From assembly GCA_964405735.1 (NCBI GenBank), contig CAYOPD010000012.1, forward strand, positions 1-64,000: a stretch of DNA of 64,000 nt. Reading direction: 5' to 3'. Positions within the stretch are counted from its first letter, which is position 1. Every line of letters begins with the position of its first letter. Below the pieces are notes generated by a model, which saw only the letters and a list, made by a program, of their open reading frames with translations, was not told the origin of the DNA and did not search any database. Shown here one piece after another: positions 45,543-54,882 of this stretch. A program made the position numbers and the translations under genes. This DNA comes from JADJLQ01 sp964405735 (GTDB lineage Bacteria > Bacteroidota > Bacteroidia > Chitinophagales > Saprospiraceae).

Positions 45543-46965
45543 TGCTTCCAAGACCAACCGCGCCCCCCAACCCGGATTTTTGACAGATGACTTCCTCCTG
45601 CATTCAGAACCTGCCCGCAGACTTTATCATGAATATGCCCGGGACATGCCCATCATTGATTATCATTGCCACCTCCCCCCCGATCAAATAGCAACGAATT
45701 ACCGTTTTAAAAACCTTACTGAAATCTGGCTTAAAGGCGATCATTACAAATGGAGGGCCATGCGGGCCCTGGGGGTGGATGAAAAATACATTACCGGAGA
45801 AGCTCCGGACCGGGAAAAATTCCTCCAGTGGGCCAGTATTGTGCCCAGCCTGGTACGCAATCCCCTATATCATTGGACCCATATGGAATTGAAAAATCCG
45901 TTTGGGATCAACGAAGTGCTTACCTCAGACAATGCCGGGGATATCTATGACTCAGCCGGTGAATTGCTGCAGAATACTTTTTCCTCCCAATACCTGCTGA
46001 ATCATTTTAAGGTGGAGCTCGTGGGCACTACGGATGATCCCTGTGACTCCCTCGCCTACCACCAGGCCCTGAAAGGGACCACACGGGGTTTTATTGTGGT
46101 TCCTACCTTCAGGCCCGACCCCATCATGAATATCGACCAGCCAGAGACATTTCCGGATTATGTTACAAACTTGGGCATGGCCGCCGGGATGGAAATTACC
46201 CATTTCGATGCTCTCCTCGAGGCGCTCAAAAACCGCCACGACTGGTTTGCCAACCTGGGGTGCAGGGCCTCAGATCACGGCCAGAACCACCTATATGCTT
46301 ATGATTATACTCACGCTGAAGTCCGGGCCATTGTTTCAAAAGGCCTTCGGGGGGAATTGCTGAGCGGGGAAGAAATCAATAAATACCGGTCAGCCATGCA
46401 ATACGAACTTGCCCTAATGGACTGGGAGAAGGGCTGGGTCCAGCAATTTCATCTTGGTGCAGCCCGAAACAACAATACCCGGCTGCTCCGCAACCTTGGA
46501 CGCGACATCGGGGTCGACAGCATTGGAGATTATCTGCAGATCGAGATGATGTCCAGGTTCTTTGACCGGCTTGACCAGGAAGAAAAGCTGGCCAAAACCG
46601 TCATTTATAATGTAAACCCGACTTACAACGAGGCTTTTGCCACCATGACCGGGAATTTCCAGGACGGAACCATAAAAGGCAAAATGCAATGGGGCAGTGC
46701 CTGGTGGTTTCTTGATCAGAAAGACGGCATGACCGATCAGCTCAACGTATTGTCCAATATGGGAATCCTGTCCACCTTTATTGGCATGATTACGGATAGC
46801 CGTTCCTTCCTCTCTTTCCCGAGGCATGAATATTTCAGGCGCATCCTTTGCCAGCTTTTAGGGCAGGATATGGTCAATGGTGAATTACCCCATGACCTGC
46901 CCTGGATAGGCAAGATTGTCCAGGATATCTGTTATTACAATGCAAAATCCTATTTCAACGTATAA
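45520..46965 (+). CDS. uxaC: glucuronate/galacturonate isomerase
   Basis: Uronate isomerase of 481 residues, an amidohydrolase-superfamily TIM barrel (typical length about 470). The metal-binding HxH motif is at DYHCHLPP near residue 50. Other conserved features are LKGDHYKWRAMRALG, TTDDPCDSL, HFDAL, and WWFLDQKDGM...LGMITDSRSF-type C-terminal motifs (here FIGMITDSRSF). It converts galacturonate to tagaturonate and glucuronate to fructuronate. ATG 45535 (MPNASKTN) is an equally possible start. Confidence 0.92.
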   Translation: MPYHNMPNASKTNRAPQPGFLTDDFLLHSEPARRLYHEYARDMPIIDYHCHLPPDQIATNYRFKNLTEIWLKGDHYKWRAMRALGVDEKYITGEAPDREKFLQWASIVPSLVRNPLYHWTHMELKNPFGINEVLTSDNAGDIYDSAGELLQNTFSSQYLLNHFKVELVGTTDDPCDSLAYHQALKGTTRGFIVVPTFRPDPIMNIDQPETFPDYVTNLGMAAGMEITHFDALLEALKNRHDWFANLGCRASDHGQNHLYAYDYTHAEVRAIVSKGLRGELLSGEEINKYRSAMQYELALMDWEKGWVQQFHLGAARNNNTRLLRNLGRDIGVDSIGDYLQIEMMSRFFDRLDQEEKLAKTVIYNVNPTYNEAFATMTGNFQDGTIKGKMQWGSAWWFLDQKDGMTDQLNVLSNMGILSTFIGMITDSRSFLSFPRHEYFRRILCQLLGQDMVNGELPHDLPWIGKIVQDICYYNAKSYFNV

Positions 46966-46979
46966 TCCCGTATAAACTC

Positions 46980-47010
46980 TTTGAGGATAGTACCCTGCAT
47001 CTTACTTTTG
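46980..47010 (+). promoter_or_regulatory. complete Bacteroidota promoter TTTG-N19-TACTTTTG
   Basis: TTTG (46980-46983), a 19-base spacer and TACTTTTG (47003-47010) match the -33/-7 consensus exactly. It lies in the 163-base interval between uxaC and the first sugar kinase gene, so the kdgK-eda-kdgK-exuT part can be transcribed on its own. The leader to ATG 47129 would be about 110 bases. Confidence 0.7.
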
Positions 47011-47128
47011 CCCTGAACGATCAAGGCCGGCCATCCGATTCCGGTGAAAGACCTTAAGGGTTTTTCCAAATGGAAGGTTCTATCCGGCAGTCCGTTCAGT
47101 AAAAACCGATTAAAAACACCTTGCCTTT

Positions 47129-48154
47129 ATGTCTAAAAAAGTAGTTACCCTGGGGGAGATCATGCTTCGATTGTCCACCCCGGATTTCAAACGTTTTGTA
47201 CAGGCCGACAGCCTGGATGTTACTTACGGAGGTGGTGAAGCGAACGTTGCCGCTGCATTGTGCAACTATGGCTTGCAGGGCGTCTTCGTCACCAAGGTCC
47301 CGGACAATCCGATCGGTCAGTCTGCCATCAATCATCTGCGCCGTTTTGGCGTGGATACTCAATTTATTGTCAAAGGAGGTGACCGCCTGGGGATTTATTT
47401 CCTGGAAACCGGAGCCAGCATGCGCGCTTCACAGGTGATTTATGACCGGACTGGCGCGTCGATCGCAGAAGCAAAAGCTGTGGATTTTGACTTTGACGCC
47501 ATCCTGAATGATGCCGACTGGTTTCATACGACCGGCATCACGCCTGCCCTGAGTGACAGCGCCGCCGAACTCGCCGAAGTTGCCCTAAAGGCAGCAAGGG
47601 CTAAAGGCATCACTACCAGCATAGACCTTAATTACCGGAAAAAACTCTGGAGCAAGGAAAAAGCGAGATCAGTGATGACCCGGCTCTGCGAATGGGTGGA
47701 CATTTGTATCGGCAATGAAGAAGATGCCGATACCACCCTGGGCTTCAAAGCAGCCCATACCGACGTGAACAAAGGAGAACTAAACTTGGACGGTTATAAA
47801 GAGGTGTTCAGGCAAATGCGAGATAAATTTGGTTTTAAAGTAATCGCCTCCTCGCTGCGGGAAAGCCATAGCGCCAGCGATAACGGATGGAGCGCCCTGG
47901 TCTACGATGGTTCCGAATTTTACCATACCCGGCAGTATGAGGTTCGAATCGTGGACCGGGTGGGCAGCGGGGATTCCTTTGCCAGCGGGCTGATCTATGG
48001 CCTGATCACCGGCATGAACCTTAAAGACGCGGCTGAATTCGGAGTGGCAGCCAGTGCACTCAAACATACCATCCCGGGAGACATGAACCATGCCACCCTG
48101 AAGGAAGTGCTTGATCTGATGAAAGGAGATGCCAGCGGAAGGGTGCAACGCTGA
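47129..48154 (+). CDS. kdgK: 2-keto-3-deoxygluconate kinase (PfkB family), copy 1
   Basis: Ribokinase/PfkB-family kinase of 341 residues. It begins MSKKVVTLGEIMLRLSTPDF and has the substrate/Gly motif YGGGEANVAAAL and the ATP/catalytic motif VDRVGSGDSFASGL with the catalytic Asp. It phosphorylates KDG to KDPG, the step before the aldolase encoded next (42 bases on). The family assignment is certain; KDG specificity rests on operon context. Confidence 0.87.
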   Translation: MSKKVVTLGEIMLRLSTPDFKRFVQADSLDVTYGGGEANVAAALCNYGLQGVFVTKVPDNPIGQSAINHLRRFGVDTQFIVKGGDRLGIYFLETGASMRASQVIYDRTGASIAEAKAVDFDFDAILNDADWFHTTGITPALSDSAAELAEVALKAARAKGITTSIDLNYRKKLWSKEKARSVMTRLCEWVDICIGNEEDADTTLGFKAAHTDVNKGELNLDGYKEVFRQMRDKFGFKVIASSLRESHSASDNGWSALVYDGSEFYHTRQYEVRIVDRVGSGDSFASGLIYGLITGMNLKDAAEFGVAASALKHTIPGDMNHATLKEVLDLMKGDASGRVQR

Positions 48155-48196
48155 CGCTTACGTGGAAAACATGTATTCAATTATAAATAAAAGAAA

Positions 48197-48862
48197 ATGA
48201 GCAAAACCCAGATCATCACAAAAGCGATAACGGACCAGGGCATCCTGCCTCTTTATTTTCACCCGGACGAAAAGATCAGCCTGGATGTGCTTCAATGCTT
48301 GTATGAAACTGGCATTCGTGCGGTGGAATACACCAACCGCGGTGAAGCCGCATATAATAATTTTATGCAGCTGGCCGGCCTTCGCAACCAATCGATGCCA
48401 GGACTGAAACTGGGAATTGGAACCATTAAAAATCTTTCGGATGCCATTAAATATGTGGAAGCGGGGGCGGATTTTATCGTCAGTCCCGGATTTGTGCCCC
48501 AGGTGGCTGCCTACACCAAACAAAACGACCTCTTTTACGCCCCCGGATGTATGACTCCTTCCGAGATCATTGCTGCGGAAAATGCGGGGGTGGGATTCAT
48601 CAAATTGTTTCCCGGCAACCTCCTGGGCCCGGATTTTATGAGTACCATTAAAGAAATCTTTCCGTCGCTCCTTTTTATGCCTACAGGGGGCGTGGATACC
48701 ACCAAAGAAAATATTGAAGCCTGGTTCAAGGCAGGAGTCAGCGCGGTGGGCATGGGAAGTAAACTGATCAGTAAAAAACTGATGGAAGCCGGCGATTATG
48801 CCACGATTGCTTCCACCACGTCCATGGTGCTTGAAATCATCAGATCCATCAGAGTCAAATAA
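48197..48862 (+). CDS. eda: KDPG/4-hydroxy-2-oxoglutarate aldolase
   Basis: Class I aldolase of 221 residues, the typical size. The Schiff-base Lys is in VGFIKLFPGNLLG (about residue 135), and the phosphate-binding glycine loop in FMPTGGVDTTKENIEAWF and GVSAVGMGSKLI. It splits KDPG into pyruvate and glyceraldehyde 3-phosphate. It lies between the two kinase genes. Confidence 0.92.
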   Translation: MSKTQIITKAITDQGILPLYFHPDEKISLDVLQCLYETGIRAVEYTNRGEAAYNNFMQLAGLRNQSMPGLKLGIGTIKNLSDAIKYVEAGADFIVSPGFVPQVAAYTKQNDLFYAPGCMTPSEIIAAENAGVGFIKLFPGNLLGPDFMSTIKEIFPSLLFMPTGGVDTTKENIEAWFKAGVSAVGMGSKLISKKLMEAGDYATIASTTSMVLEIIRSIRVK

Positions 48863-48910
48863 TACCGGGGTGGTCAGGCTGTTTCTTTATTCTCCTTTAA
48901 CCCGGGCAAT

Positions 48911-49918
48911 ATGAACCGGGTGGTCTGTTTCGGGGAAATCATGCTGCGCCTGACTCCTTTTAATTACCAACGACTTGAACAATCGAAGTCATTCAATATG
49001 GACTTCGGAGGGACCGAATCCAATGTGTCGGCCGGCCTGGCCCAATTGGGTGTGCCGGTTTCTTATGTTACCCGGGTCCCGGATTCTCCCCTGGGTAAAA
49101 GCGCCCTCGCCAGCCTGGCTCAATGGGGTGTGGATACCACGGTGAGTGTTTTCGGCGGGGAACGTCTGGGCATTTATTTTGTGGAATTGGGCGCGGGCCG
49201 GAGACCATCCAGGGTGATTTACGACCGGCACAACAGTGGTATGCACAGCCTGAAACCCGGAATGATCGACTGGCAAACCATTTTTCGGGAAAAGGGTTGG
49301 TTCCACTGGTCCGGGATCACCCCTTCTCTCAGTGCAACGGCCGCAGCAGCCACCCGGGAGGCCATTGTAACGGCCCGTGAAGCCGGTCTCCTGGTTTCCT
49401 GTGACCTCAATTACCGGGCGAAACTCTGGAAGTACGGAGTAAAGCCGTCTGAGGTCATGCCGGCCATGGTTGAAGCCAGTGATCTGATCGTTGGCGATGA
49501 GGATGTACTGGACGTCTATTTTGGCCTGAAAACCCACGGCATTGAAGATGCTTTTTCCAAACTGAATCAACGTTTTCCAAATTTAAAATACATCATCCTG
49601 ACGGACCGCAAAGGGCATACCGCAAGCCATTTTCAATACAATGCCAGCCTGTTTTGTCAAGGCCGGACTTTTGGGTCCCGGAATTACGATTTGCCGGATG
49701 TCATTGACCGCATTGGAAGCGGCGATGCTTTCATGAGCGGCCTTATCTGTAAACTGCTTCCATCTGCAAATCGCTCTCCGGATCCGCAGGACGCCATTGA
49801 ATTTGCAACGGCATGTGGAGTATACAAGCACTACGTACCGGGAGATTTGAATATATTTACTGAATCAGATATTATGGCCTTGATGCAGGGTAGTACAGGA
49901 GGCAAGGTTGGAAGATAA
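48911..49918 (+). CDS. PfkB-family sugar kinase, second KDG-kinase-like copy
   Basis: Kinase of 335 residues, homologous to the kinase at 47129: same start pattern (VVCFGEIMLRLTPFNYQRL), same FGGTESNVSAGLAQLG motif and catalytic IDRIGSGDAFMSGL. The two copies clearly arose from one ancestor but are diverged, so they are not a recent duplication. It may serve a different keto-deoxy sugar acid or act as a redundant KDG kinase. The exuT gene follows. The apparent 214-base interval shrinks to about 59 bases once the false gap is removed. Confidence 0.85.
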   Translation: MNRVVCFGEIMLRLTPFNYQRLEQSKSFNMDFGGTESNVSAGLAQLGVPVSYVTRVPDSPLGKSALASLAQWGVDTTVSVFGGERLGIYFVELGAGRRPSRVIYDRHNSGMHSLKPGMIDWQTIFREKGWFHWSGITPSLSATAAAATREAIVTAREAGLLVSCDLNYRAKLWKYGVKPSEVMPAMVEASDLIVGDEDVLDVYFGLKTHGIEDAFSKLNQRFPNLKYIILTDRKGHTASHFQYNASLFCQGRTFGSRNYDLPDVIDRIGSGDAFMSGLICKLLPSANRSPDPQDAIEFATACGVYKHYVPGDLNIFTESDIMALMQGSTGGKVGR

Positions 49919-49919
49919 A

Positions 49920-49974
49920 AACTAGCCAACTAGCCAACTGACTAACTAGCCAACTGACTACTGACTACTGGAAT
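49920..49974. repeat. tandem repeat aactagcc / aactgact (7-8 bp units), duplicated across the gap
   Basis: Units aactagcc, aactagcc, aactgact, aactagcc, aactgact, actgact and actgg follow directly after the kinase stop. The exact 55 bases recur at 50075-50129 beyond the N run. I consider the second copy an assembly artefact. The array occupies nearly the whole kinase-exuT interval. Confidence 0.8.
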
Positions 49975-50074
49975 NNNNNNNNNNNNNNNNNNNNNNNNNN
50001 NNNNNNNNNNNNNNNNNNNNNNNNNNNNNNNNNNNNNNNNNNNNNNNNNNNNNNNNNNNNNNNNNNNNNNNNNN
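49975..50074. other. assembly gap, 100 N, probably no missing sequence
   Basis: The 55 bases on each side are identical (49920-49974 and 50075-50129), the same overlap length as at the gap in the BNR gene. The simplest reading is one copy with no missing DNA, although a true longer array cannot be excluded because the sequence is itself repetitive. Confidence 0.8.
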
Positions 50075-50132
50075 AACTAGCCAACTAGCCAACTGACTAA
50101 CTAGCCAACTGACTACTGACTACTGGAATACT

Positions 50133-51410
50133 ATGGAAAAAACCGGAAGATATCGTTGGACTGTGGTGGCTTTGTTGTTTTTCGCGACAACCATCAATTA
50201 CCTGGACAGGCAGATTATCGGGCTGTTGAAGCCGGTCATTGAAACCGAATTCAACTGGTCGGAGAAAGACTATGCCAATATCGTGATGGTATTTTCCATG
50301 GCTTATGCCCTGGGGCTCTTTATTTTTGGCCGATTGGTAGATACGATGGGTACCAAAATCGGGTACCTCGTTTCCATTGTCACCTGGAGCCTGGCCGCCA
50401 TGGCGCATGGCCTGGTCCGAAGTACAGGGGGCTTTATGCTGGTGCGGGGCTTTCTTGGGCTTACCGAAGGGGGCAACTTCCCATCCGCCATAAAATCAAT
50501 AGCGGAATGGTTCCCGAAAAAAGAAAGAGCCTTTGCCACCGGTATATTTAATTCTGGAGCCAATATCGGGGCAGTAGTCGCCCCCATCCTCGTGCCCATC
50601 CTGCTTGTGGCTTATGGCTGGCGTATGGCTTTTGTGATCACAGGGGCTATCGGATTCATCTGGGTGGTTTTCTGGCTGATTTATTATGAAATCCCCGCCA
50701 GGCAAAAAAGGCTGAGCAAGCAGGAGAATGCCTATATCCACAGTGACCCGGTCGATCTGGTGGCCGCCGAAAAACCCGTGCCCTGGATCCGGTTGTTTGG
50801 CATCCGGCAGACCTGGGCGTTCATTGCAGGTAAATTCATCCCGGATCCCATCTGGTGGTTTTTCCTGTTTTGGCTGCCTTCTTATTTTGCATCCACTTTC
50901 AATATTGACCTCAAAAAACCCAGCCTCGAACTGATCTTTGTATATACCTTCACGACCATCGGGAGCATCGGGGGCGGCTGGCTTTCCGGTTATCTGATTC
51001 AAAGGAATTGGCCGGTATTCAAGGCCCGTAAGACCGCTATGTTGATTTATGCCCTCCTGGTCACTCCAATTATTTTTATCCAGTTTGCCCAGGAAAAGTG
51101 GACCGTGGTCTTCATGATCGCCCTCGCGATGGCGGCACATGCAGCATGGAGCGCCAATATTTTTACAACCGTATCCGATATGTTCCCCAAACGGGCGGTG
51201 AGCAGCGTGGTCGGCATCGGGGGTATGGCCGGTGGAATCGGAAGTATCCTTTTCCCGCTATTTGTCGGATTTTTACTGGACAAATACAAGCTGCTTGGCA
51301 ATATTCAGACCGGTTACAATATCCTTTTTGTCATTTGTGGCTGCGCCTATCTAATCGCCTGGGGCGTTATCCATCTTTGCGCTCCGCGAATGGAAAAAGT
51401 AGAGATTTGA
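50133..51410 (+). CDS. exuT: hexuronate transporter, MFS anion:cation symporter family
   Basis: Major facilitator of 425 residues with about 12 membrane segments. The N-terminal ATTINYLDRQIIGLLKPVI and the motif-A-like GRLVDTMGTKIG after helix 2, then GFLGLTEGGNFPSAIKSIAEWFPKKERAFATGIFNSG, are the ACS-family hexuronate transporter signature. It imports galacturonate or glucuronate to feed the enzymes upstream. Last gene of the operon. Confidence 0.9.
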   Translation: MEKTGRYRWTVVALLFFATTINYLDRQIIGLLKPVIETEFNWSEKDYANIVMVFSMAYALGLFIFGRLVDTMGTKIGYLVSIVTWSLAAMAHGLVRSTGGFMLVRGFLGLTEGGNFPSAIKSIAEWFPKKERAFATGIFNSGANIGAVVAPILVPILLVAYGWRMAFVITGAIGFIWVVFWLIYYEIPARQKRLSKQENAYIHSDPVDLVAAEKPVPWIRLFGIRQTWAFIAGKFIPDPIWWFFLFWLPSYFASTFNIDLKKPSLELIFVYTFTTIGSIGGGWLSGYLIQRNWPVFKARKTAMLIYALLVTPIIFIQFAQEKWTVVFMIALAMAAHAAWSANIFTTVSDMFPKRAVSSVVGIGGMAGGIGSILFPLFVGFLLDKYKLLGNIQTGYNILFVICGCAYLIAWGVIHLCAPRMEKVEI

Positions 51411-51545
51411 AAAACCCCGCAGGAAGCATCAACAAAGAGAACTTGTTTCAATGTTAATATTCCGGCAGGCATTAAACGATTAGGCATAACTATCGTCCAA
51501 GGCAAGGTTTACGTATATTAATATCAGAAATCAATTCATTCAACC

Positions 51546-53201
51546 ATGGCCTTTCCCAGTCCACAGGCAGTCGTCCCGTATACGGGTCCTTTCGGTAAAG
51601 CAGAATTATTACACTTGTTAAGGCGGACCCTTTTCGGGGTTAGCCCCGCTGACTTAAAAGCATTCGAGGGGCAAAGCCTGGAGGAAGTGGTTGACCATTT
51701 GTTGGAAATTCCGGGGCTGCCCCCCTCACCTCCGATCCGTGCTTACCAGGGAAGGAATGAAACCAGTTTTGATTCCGGGGTCCCCCTGGGCACGACCTGG
51801 ATTCATTCAAAACCAGTTGCCAATGAACAAAATCCGAACGGTGCAAGAAGGGGTTCTTACAAACAATGGTGGGTCCAATTGATGGTACAACAGGAGCGAA
51901 ACCTCAGGGAAAAACTGGTCCTGTTCTGGCACAACCACCTGGTCACGGATACGAATGAAGCGGTGGACCTGGCTGTCCTGGCTTATCGTTACAATGTGCT
52001 GTTGCGGGCTTCCTGCACAGGCAACTTCAGGAAACTCATGTATGACATCAGCCTGGACGGTGCCATGCTGCGTTACCTGAACGGTGAAAAAAATACAGCC
52101 GGGGCTCCCGATGAAAATTATTCGCGGGAATTGCAGGAATTGTTTTGCCTCGGCAAAGGACCTGATTCAAAGTATACGGAAGACGATGTTAAAGCCGCGG
52201 CCCGGGTCCTGACCGGCTGGACCATCAACTATGCCGATGATTACCAATCCGTTTTTCGCCCCAACCGGCATGACAAAAACGATAAATCCTTTTCCTCCTT
52301 TTACAACCATAAAGTGATCAAAGGGAAGACCACCACCAATGCGGGAACAGAAGAATTGAATGAACTCCTGGACATGATCTTTGCCCAATCGGAAACGGCT
52401 CGGTTTATCTCCAGGAAATTGTTTACTTTTTTTGTCTATTATGATATCAACGCGGAGGTGGAGCAACAGTTGATCCTGCCTCTTGCCGATATTTTCCGGA
52501 GCAGCGGATATGAAATTAAACCCCTGCTCAAAGCCCTGTTCACCAGCGATTGGTTTTTTAAGCAGGAATACCGGGGAGCCATGATCAAAAGCCCGGCTGA
52601 TTTTACCCTGGGAATGTCCAGACAAATGGGCATAATCTGGCCTGTGGAAGAAAAGGCTTTTGAAGCGCGGTATTTTTTTGCATCCCAGTTGTTTCTGCAA
52701 CTGTTCAATCAGGGGCAGGAATTGGGGGATCCGCCCAATGTCGCCGGATGGCCCGCATATTACCAGGTCCCTTCCTTCCATGAATTGTGGGTAGATACTG
52801 CGACTTATCCCGCACGGCTGGCCACGATCGATAACCTGGTGGTCAGAGGTATCGCCACTGGGAGCGGGACGCAATGGGTGTACGCGGAAAGTAAAAACAA
52901 GTCATTCAAAGTGGCTCCATTTACCTTTGTAAAACAACTCGACCAACCCCACGATCCGAATATCCTCATCAACCAGCTCGTGGAATTATTTTATGGGGTC
53001 CAGGTTTCCCAGGCCATTAAGGACAGCCTGAAAACGACTTACCTGCTTAAAGGCCAATCCTCTGATTTTTACTGGTCTTCGGCCTATGTAGCCTACGCCG
53101 ACAATCCCAACACCACCGATCCCGACGCCAGGCAGGTTCCCAGGCAACTCCAGGATCTTTTTGCTTATATGTTTTCGGCCGCTGAATATCACTTGCATTA
53201 A
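51546..53201 (+). CDS. DUF1800 domain-containing protein
   Basis: Protein of 551 residues with the DUF1800 pattern: LLHLLRRTLFGVSPADLKAF near the N-terminus, REKLVLFWHNHLVT around residue 120, and ENYSRELQELFCLGKG plus AARVLTGWTI in the middle. It has no visible signal peptide at ATG 51546. It is followed after 29 bases by a DUF1501 gene, an arrangement repeated throughout Bacteroidota, Planctomycetota and others. The biochemical function is not established. The partner is exported, so export by an unrecognised route is possible. Confidence 0.9.
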   Translation: MAFPSPQAVVPYTGPFGKAELLHLLRRTLFGVSPADLKAFEGQSLEEVVDHLLEIPGLPPSPPIRAYQGRNETSFDSGVPLGTTWIHSKPVANEQNPNGARRGSYKQWWVQLMVQQERNLREKLVLFWHNHLVTDTNEAVDLAVLAYRYNVLLRASCTGNFRKLMYDISLDGAMLRYLNGEKNTAGAPDENYSRELQELFCLGKGPDSKYTEDDVKAAARVLTGWTINYADDYQSVFRPNRHDKNDKSFSSFYNHKVIKGKTTTNAGTEELNELLDMIFAQSETARFISRKLFTFFVYYDINAEVEQQLILPLADIFRSSGYEIKPLLKALFTSDWFFKQEYRGAMIKSPADFTLGMSRQMGIIWPVEEKAFEARYFFASQLFLQLFNQGQELGDPPNVAGWPAYYQVPSFHELWVDTATYPARLATIDNLVVRGIATGSGTQWVYAESKNKSFKVAPFTFVKQLDQPHDPNILINQLVELFYGVQVSQAIKDSLKTTYLLKGQSSDFYWSSAYVAYADNPNTTDPDARQVPRQLQDLFAYMFSAAEYHLH

Positions 53202-53230
53202 TTCTTCCAATCCCAAACTCATACCAGATC

Positions 53231-54829
53231 ATGAAAAGACGGTCATTTTTGAAAAACATTCCCGGCGCGGCAGCGGTCACAATGATTGGAGGTCAAACGG
53301 TCCGCGCAGACCATTCAAACCCTATGTTGCTGGCCTTGCACCAGATGATGTATGAGACGGACCGGGTCCTGGTCATTGTCCAATGCAATGGAGGCAATGA
53401 CGGACTGAATACCATTTTCCCGCTCGACCAGTACGATAATCTTAAAGTGGTGAGAGGCAATATGCTGATGAATGCCAACAGCATCCTAAAACTCAATGAC
53501 AAAACAGGCATTCACCCCTCGATGTCCGCTTTGGCCAATTTATACCAGGATGGACGGATGGGGGTCATCCAGAATGTTGGTTATCCCAATTTCAATTATT
53601 CCCATTTCCGCGCCACCGATATCTGGCTGAGCGCTTCGGACGCCAACGAATACCTTGACAGTGGTTGGGCGGGCCGTTACCTCAATTACGAGTATGCCAA
53701 TTATCCCGTAGGATATCCCAATGCGACCATGCCCGATCCCCTGGCCATCCGGGTCGGGGAAGGCATAGGACTGGGTCTCCAGATGATGGGGGTCAATATG
53801 GGGGTGTCCATCAACAATGCCAGCGATCCGGTAAACCTGACCGGTAATATATTCAAAGATCCGGCCGGCGGGGGATATGTTGGCAAGGAATTGTCCTATG
53901 TGCGGGAGGTACAGCGGCAAACCGACAAATTCGGTGATGTGATCCTGGCCGCTTATGAAAAAGCAAAAAACCGCAGTATCAAATATCCTGCCGTGAACAA
54001 TACCAATACATCAAACAACCTGACGAACCAGTTAAAAATCGTGGCCCGTTTGATTGCGGGAGGCTTAAAGACCCGGATATACTGGGTGAGCACCGGAGGA
54101 TTTGACACCCACTCCAACCAGGTGGACCCGACCGATCTGACCAAAGGCACCCATGCCAATTTATTACAGGGGATTTCCGACAATATTGCCGCTTTTATGG
54201 ATGATGTCAAACTGCTGGGACTTGAAGAACGGGTGGCTGGCTTCTCGTTCTCCGAATTCGGCAGGCGCATCCGGTCCAATGCTTCCCTGGGCACCGATCA
54301 CGGATCTGCCCTGCCCGTAATTTATTTTGGGAAAAATATCATTCCGGGAGTAGTGGGAAATAATCCCATCATTAATCCCGGCGCGGATGTCAACAGCAAC
54401 CTGCCCATGCAGTACGATTTCCGCTCCGTCTACGGAACCTTCCTAAATCAATGGTTCTGTGTTCCACAGGCCGATGTCAATAATTTACTGTACGATCCAT
54501 TTCAAATCCTACCCATACTCAATACGGCTAACTGTCTTTCCACAGCCACCCACGAACAGAATGTGCAGAATGGAAAAAAAGTGGTCAGTGTCTATCCCAA
54601 CCCTTTTGTTCACCGGACCCGTGTCGATTTTGAAAGTTTCGGTGGTTATGTGCGCCTCCAGGTTTTCAACAACCAGGGCAGCCTGGTCCACACCCTGATC
54701 AGCCAGGACCTGGCCAAAGGCAAATACAATGCTGACCTGGATTTGGAAGGCCATCCTACGGGTATTTATTATATCCGCTGGGAAAATGGAAATCTGCAAC
54801 AGGTGAAGGGGATGATGAAGGTTTTGTAA
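53231..54829 (+). CDS. DUF1501 domain protein with Tat-type leader and T9SS type A sorting domain
   Basis: Protein of 532 residues. MKRRSFLKNIPGAAAVTMIGG is a twin-arginine-type leader. The DUF1501 domain (alkaline-phosphatase/sulfatase-like fold) includes VLVIVQCNGGNDGLNT, WVSTGGFDTHSNQ, and FSEFGRRIRSNASLGTDHGSALP. From about residue 454 a T9SS C-terminal domain follows (VVSVYPNPFVHRTRVDF ... GIYYIRWENG), so the final location is the cell surface or medium. It is probably cotranscribed with the DUF1800 gene. Confidence 0.9.
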   Translation: MKRRSFLKNIPGAAAVTMIGGQTVRADHSNPMLLALHQMMYETDRVLVIVQCNGGNDGLNTIFPLDQYDNLKVVRGNMLMNANSILKLNDKTGIHPSMSALANLYQDGRMGVIQNVGYPNFNYSHFRATDIWLSASDANEYLDSGWAGRYLNYEYANYPVGYPNATMPDPLAIRVGEGIGLGLQMMGVNMGVSINNASDPVNLTGNIFKDPAGGGYVGKELSYVREVQRQTDKFGDVILAAYEKAKNRSIKYPAVNNTNTSNNLTNQLKIVARLIAGGLKTRIYWVSTGGFDTHSNQVDPTDLTKGTHANLLQGISDNIAAFMDDVKLLGLEERVAGFSFSEFGRRIRSNASLGTDHGSALPVIYFGKNIIPGVVGNNPIINPGADVNSNLPMQYDFRSVYGTFLNQWFCVPQADVNNLLYDPFQILPILNTANCLSTATHEQNVQNGKKVVSVYPNPFVHRTRVDFESFGGYVRLQVFNNQGSLVHTLISQDLAKGKYNADLDLEGHPTGIYYIRWENGNLQQVKGMMKVL

Positions 54830-54882
54830 GCCACAAATTCATTGATTGGGCAGCCATTCAATTTTAATATCTTCATCCTTTG

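Noticed and set aside
49920..50129. repeat-gap-repeat structure resembling a CRISPR-like or attachment-site duplication
   Set aside because: Units are 7-8 bp with no spacers, no cas genes are near, and the two copies are explained by contig overlap.
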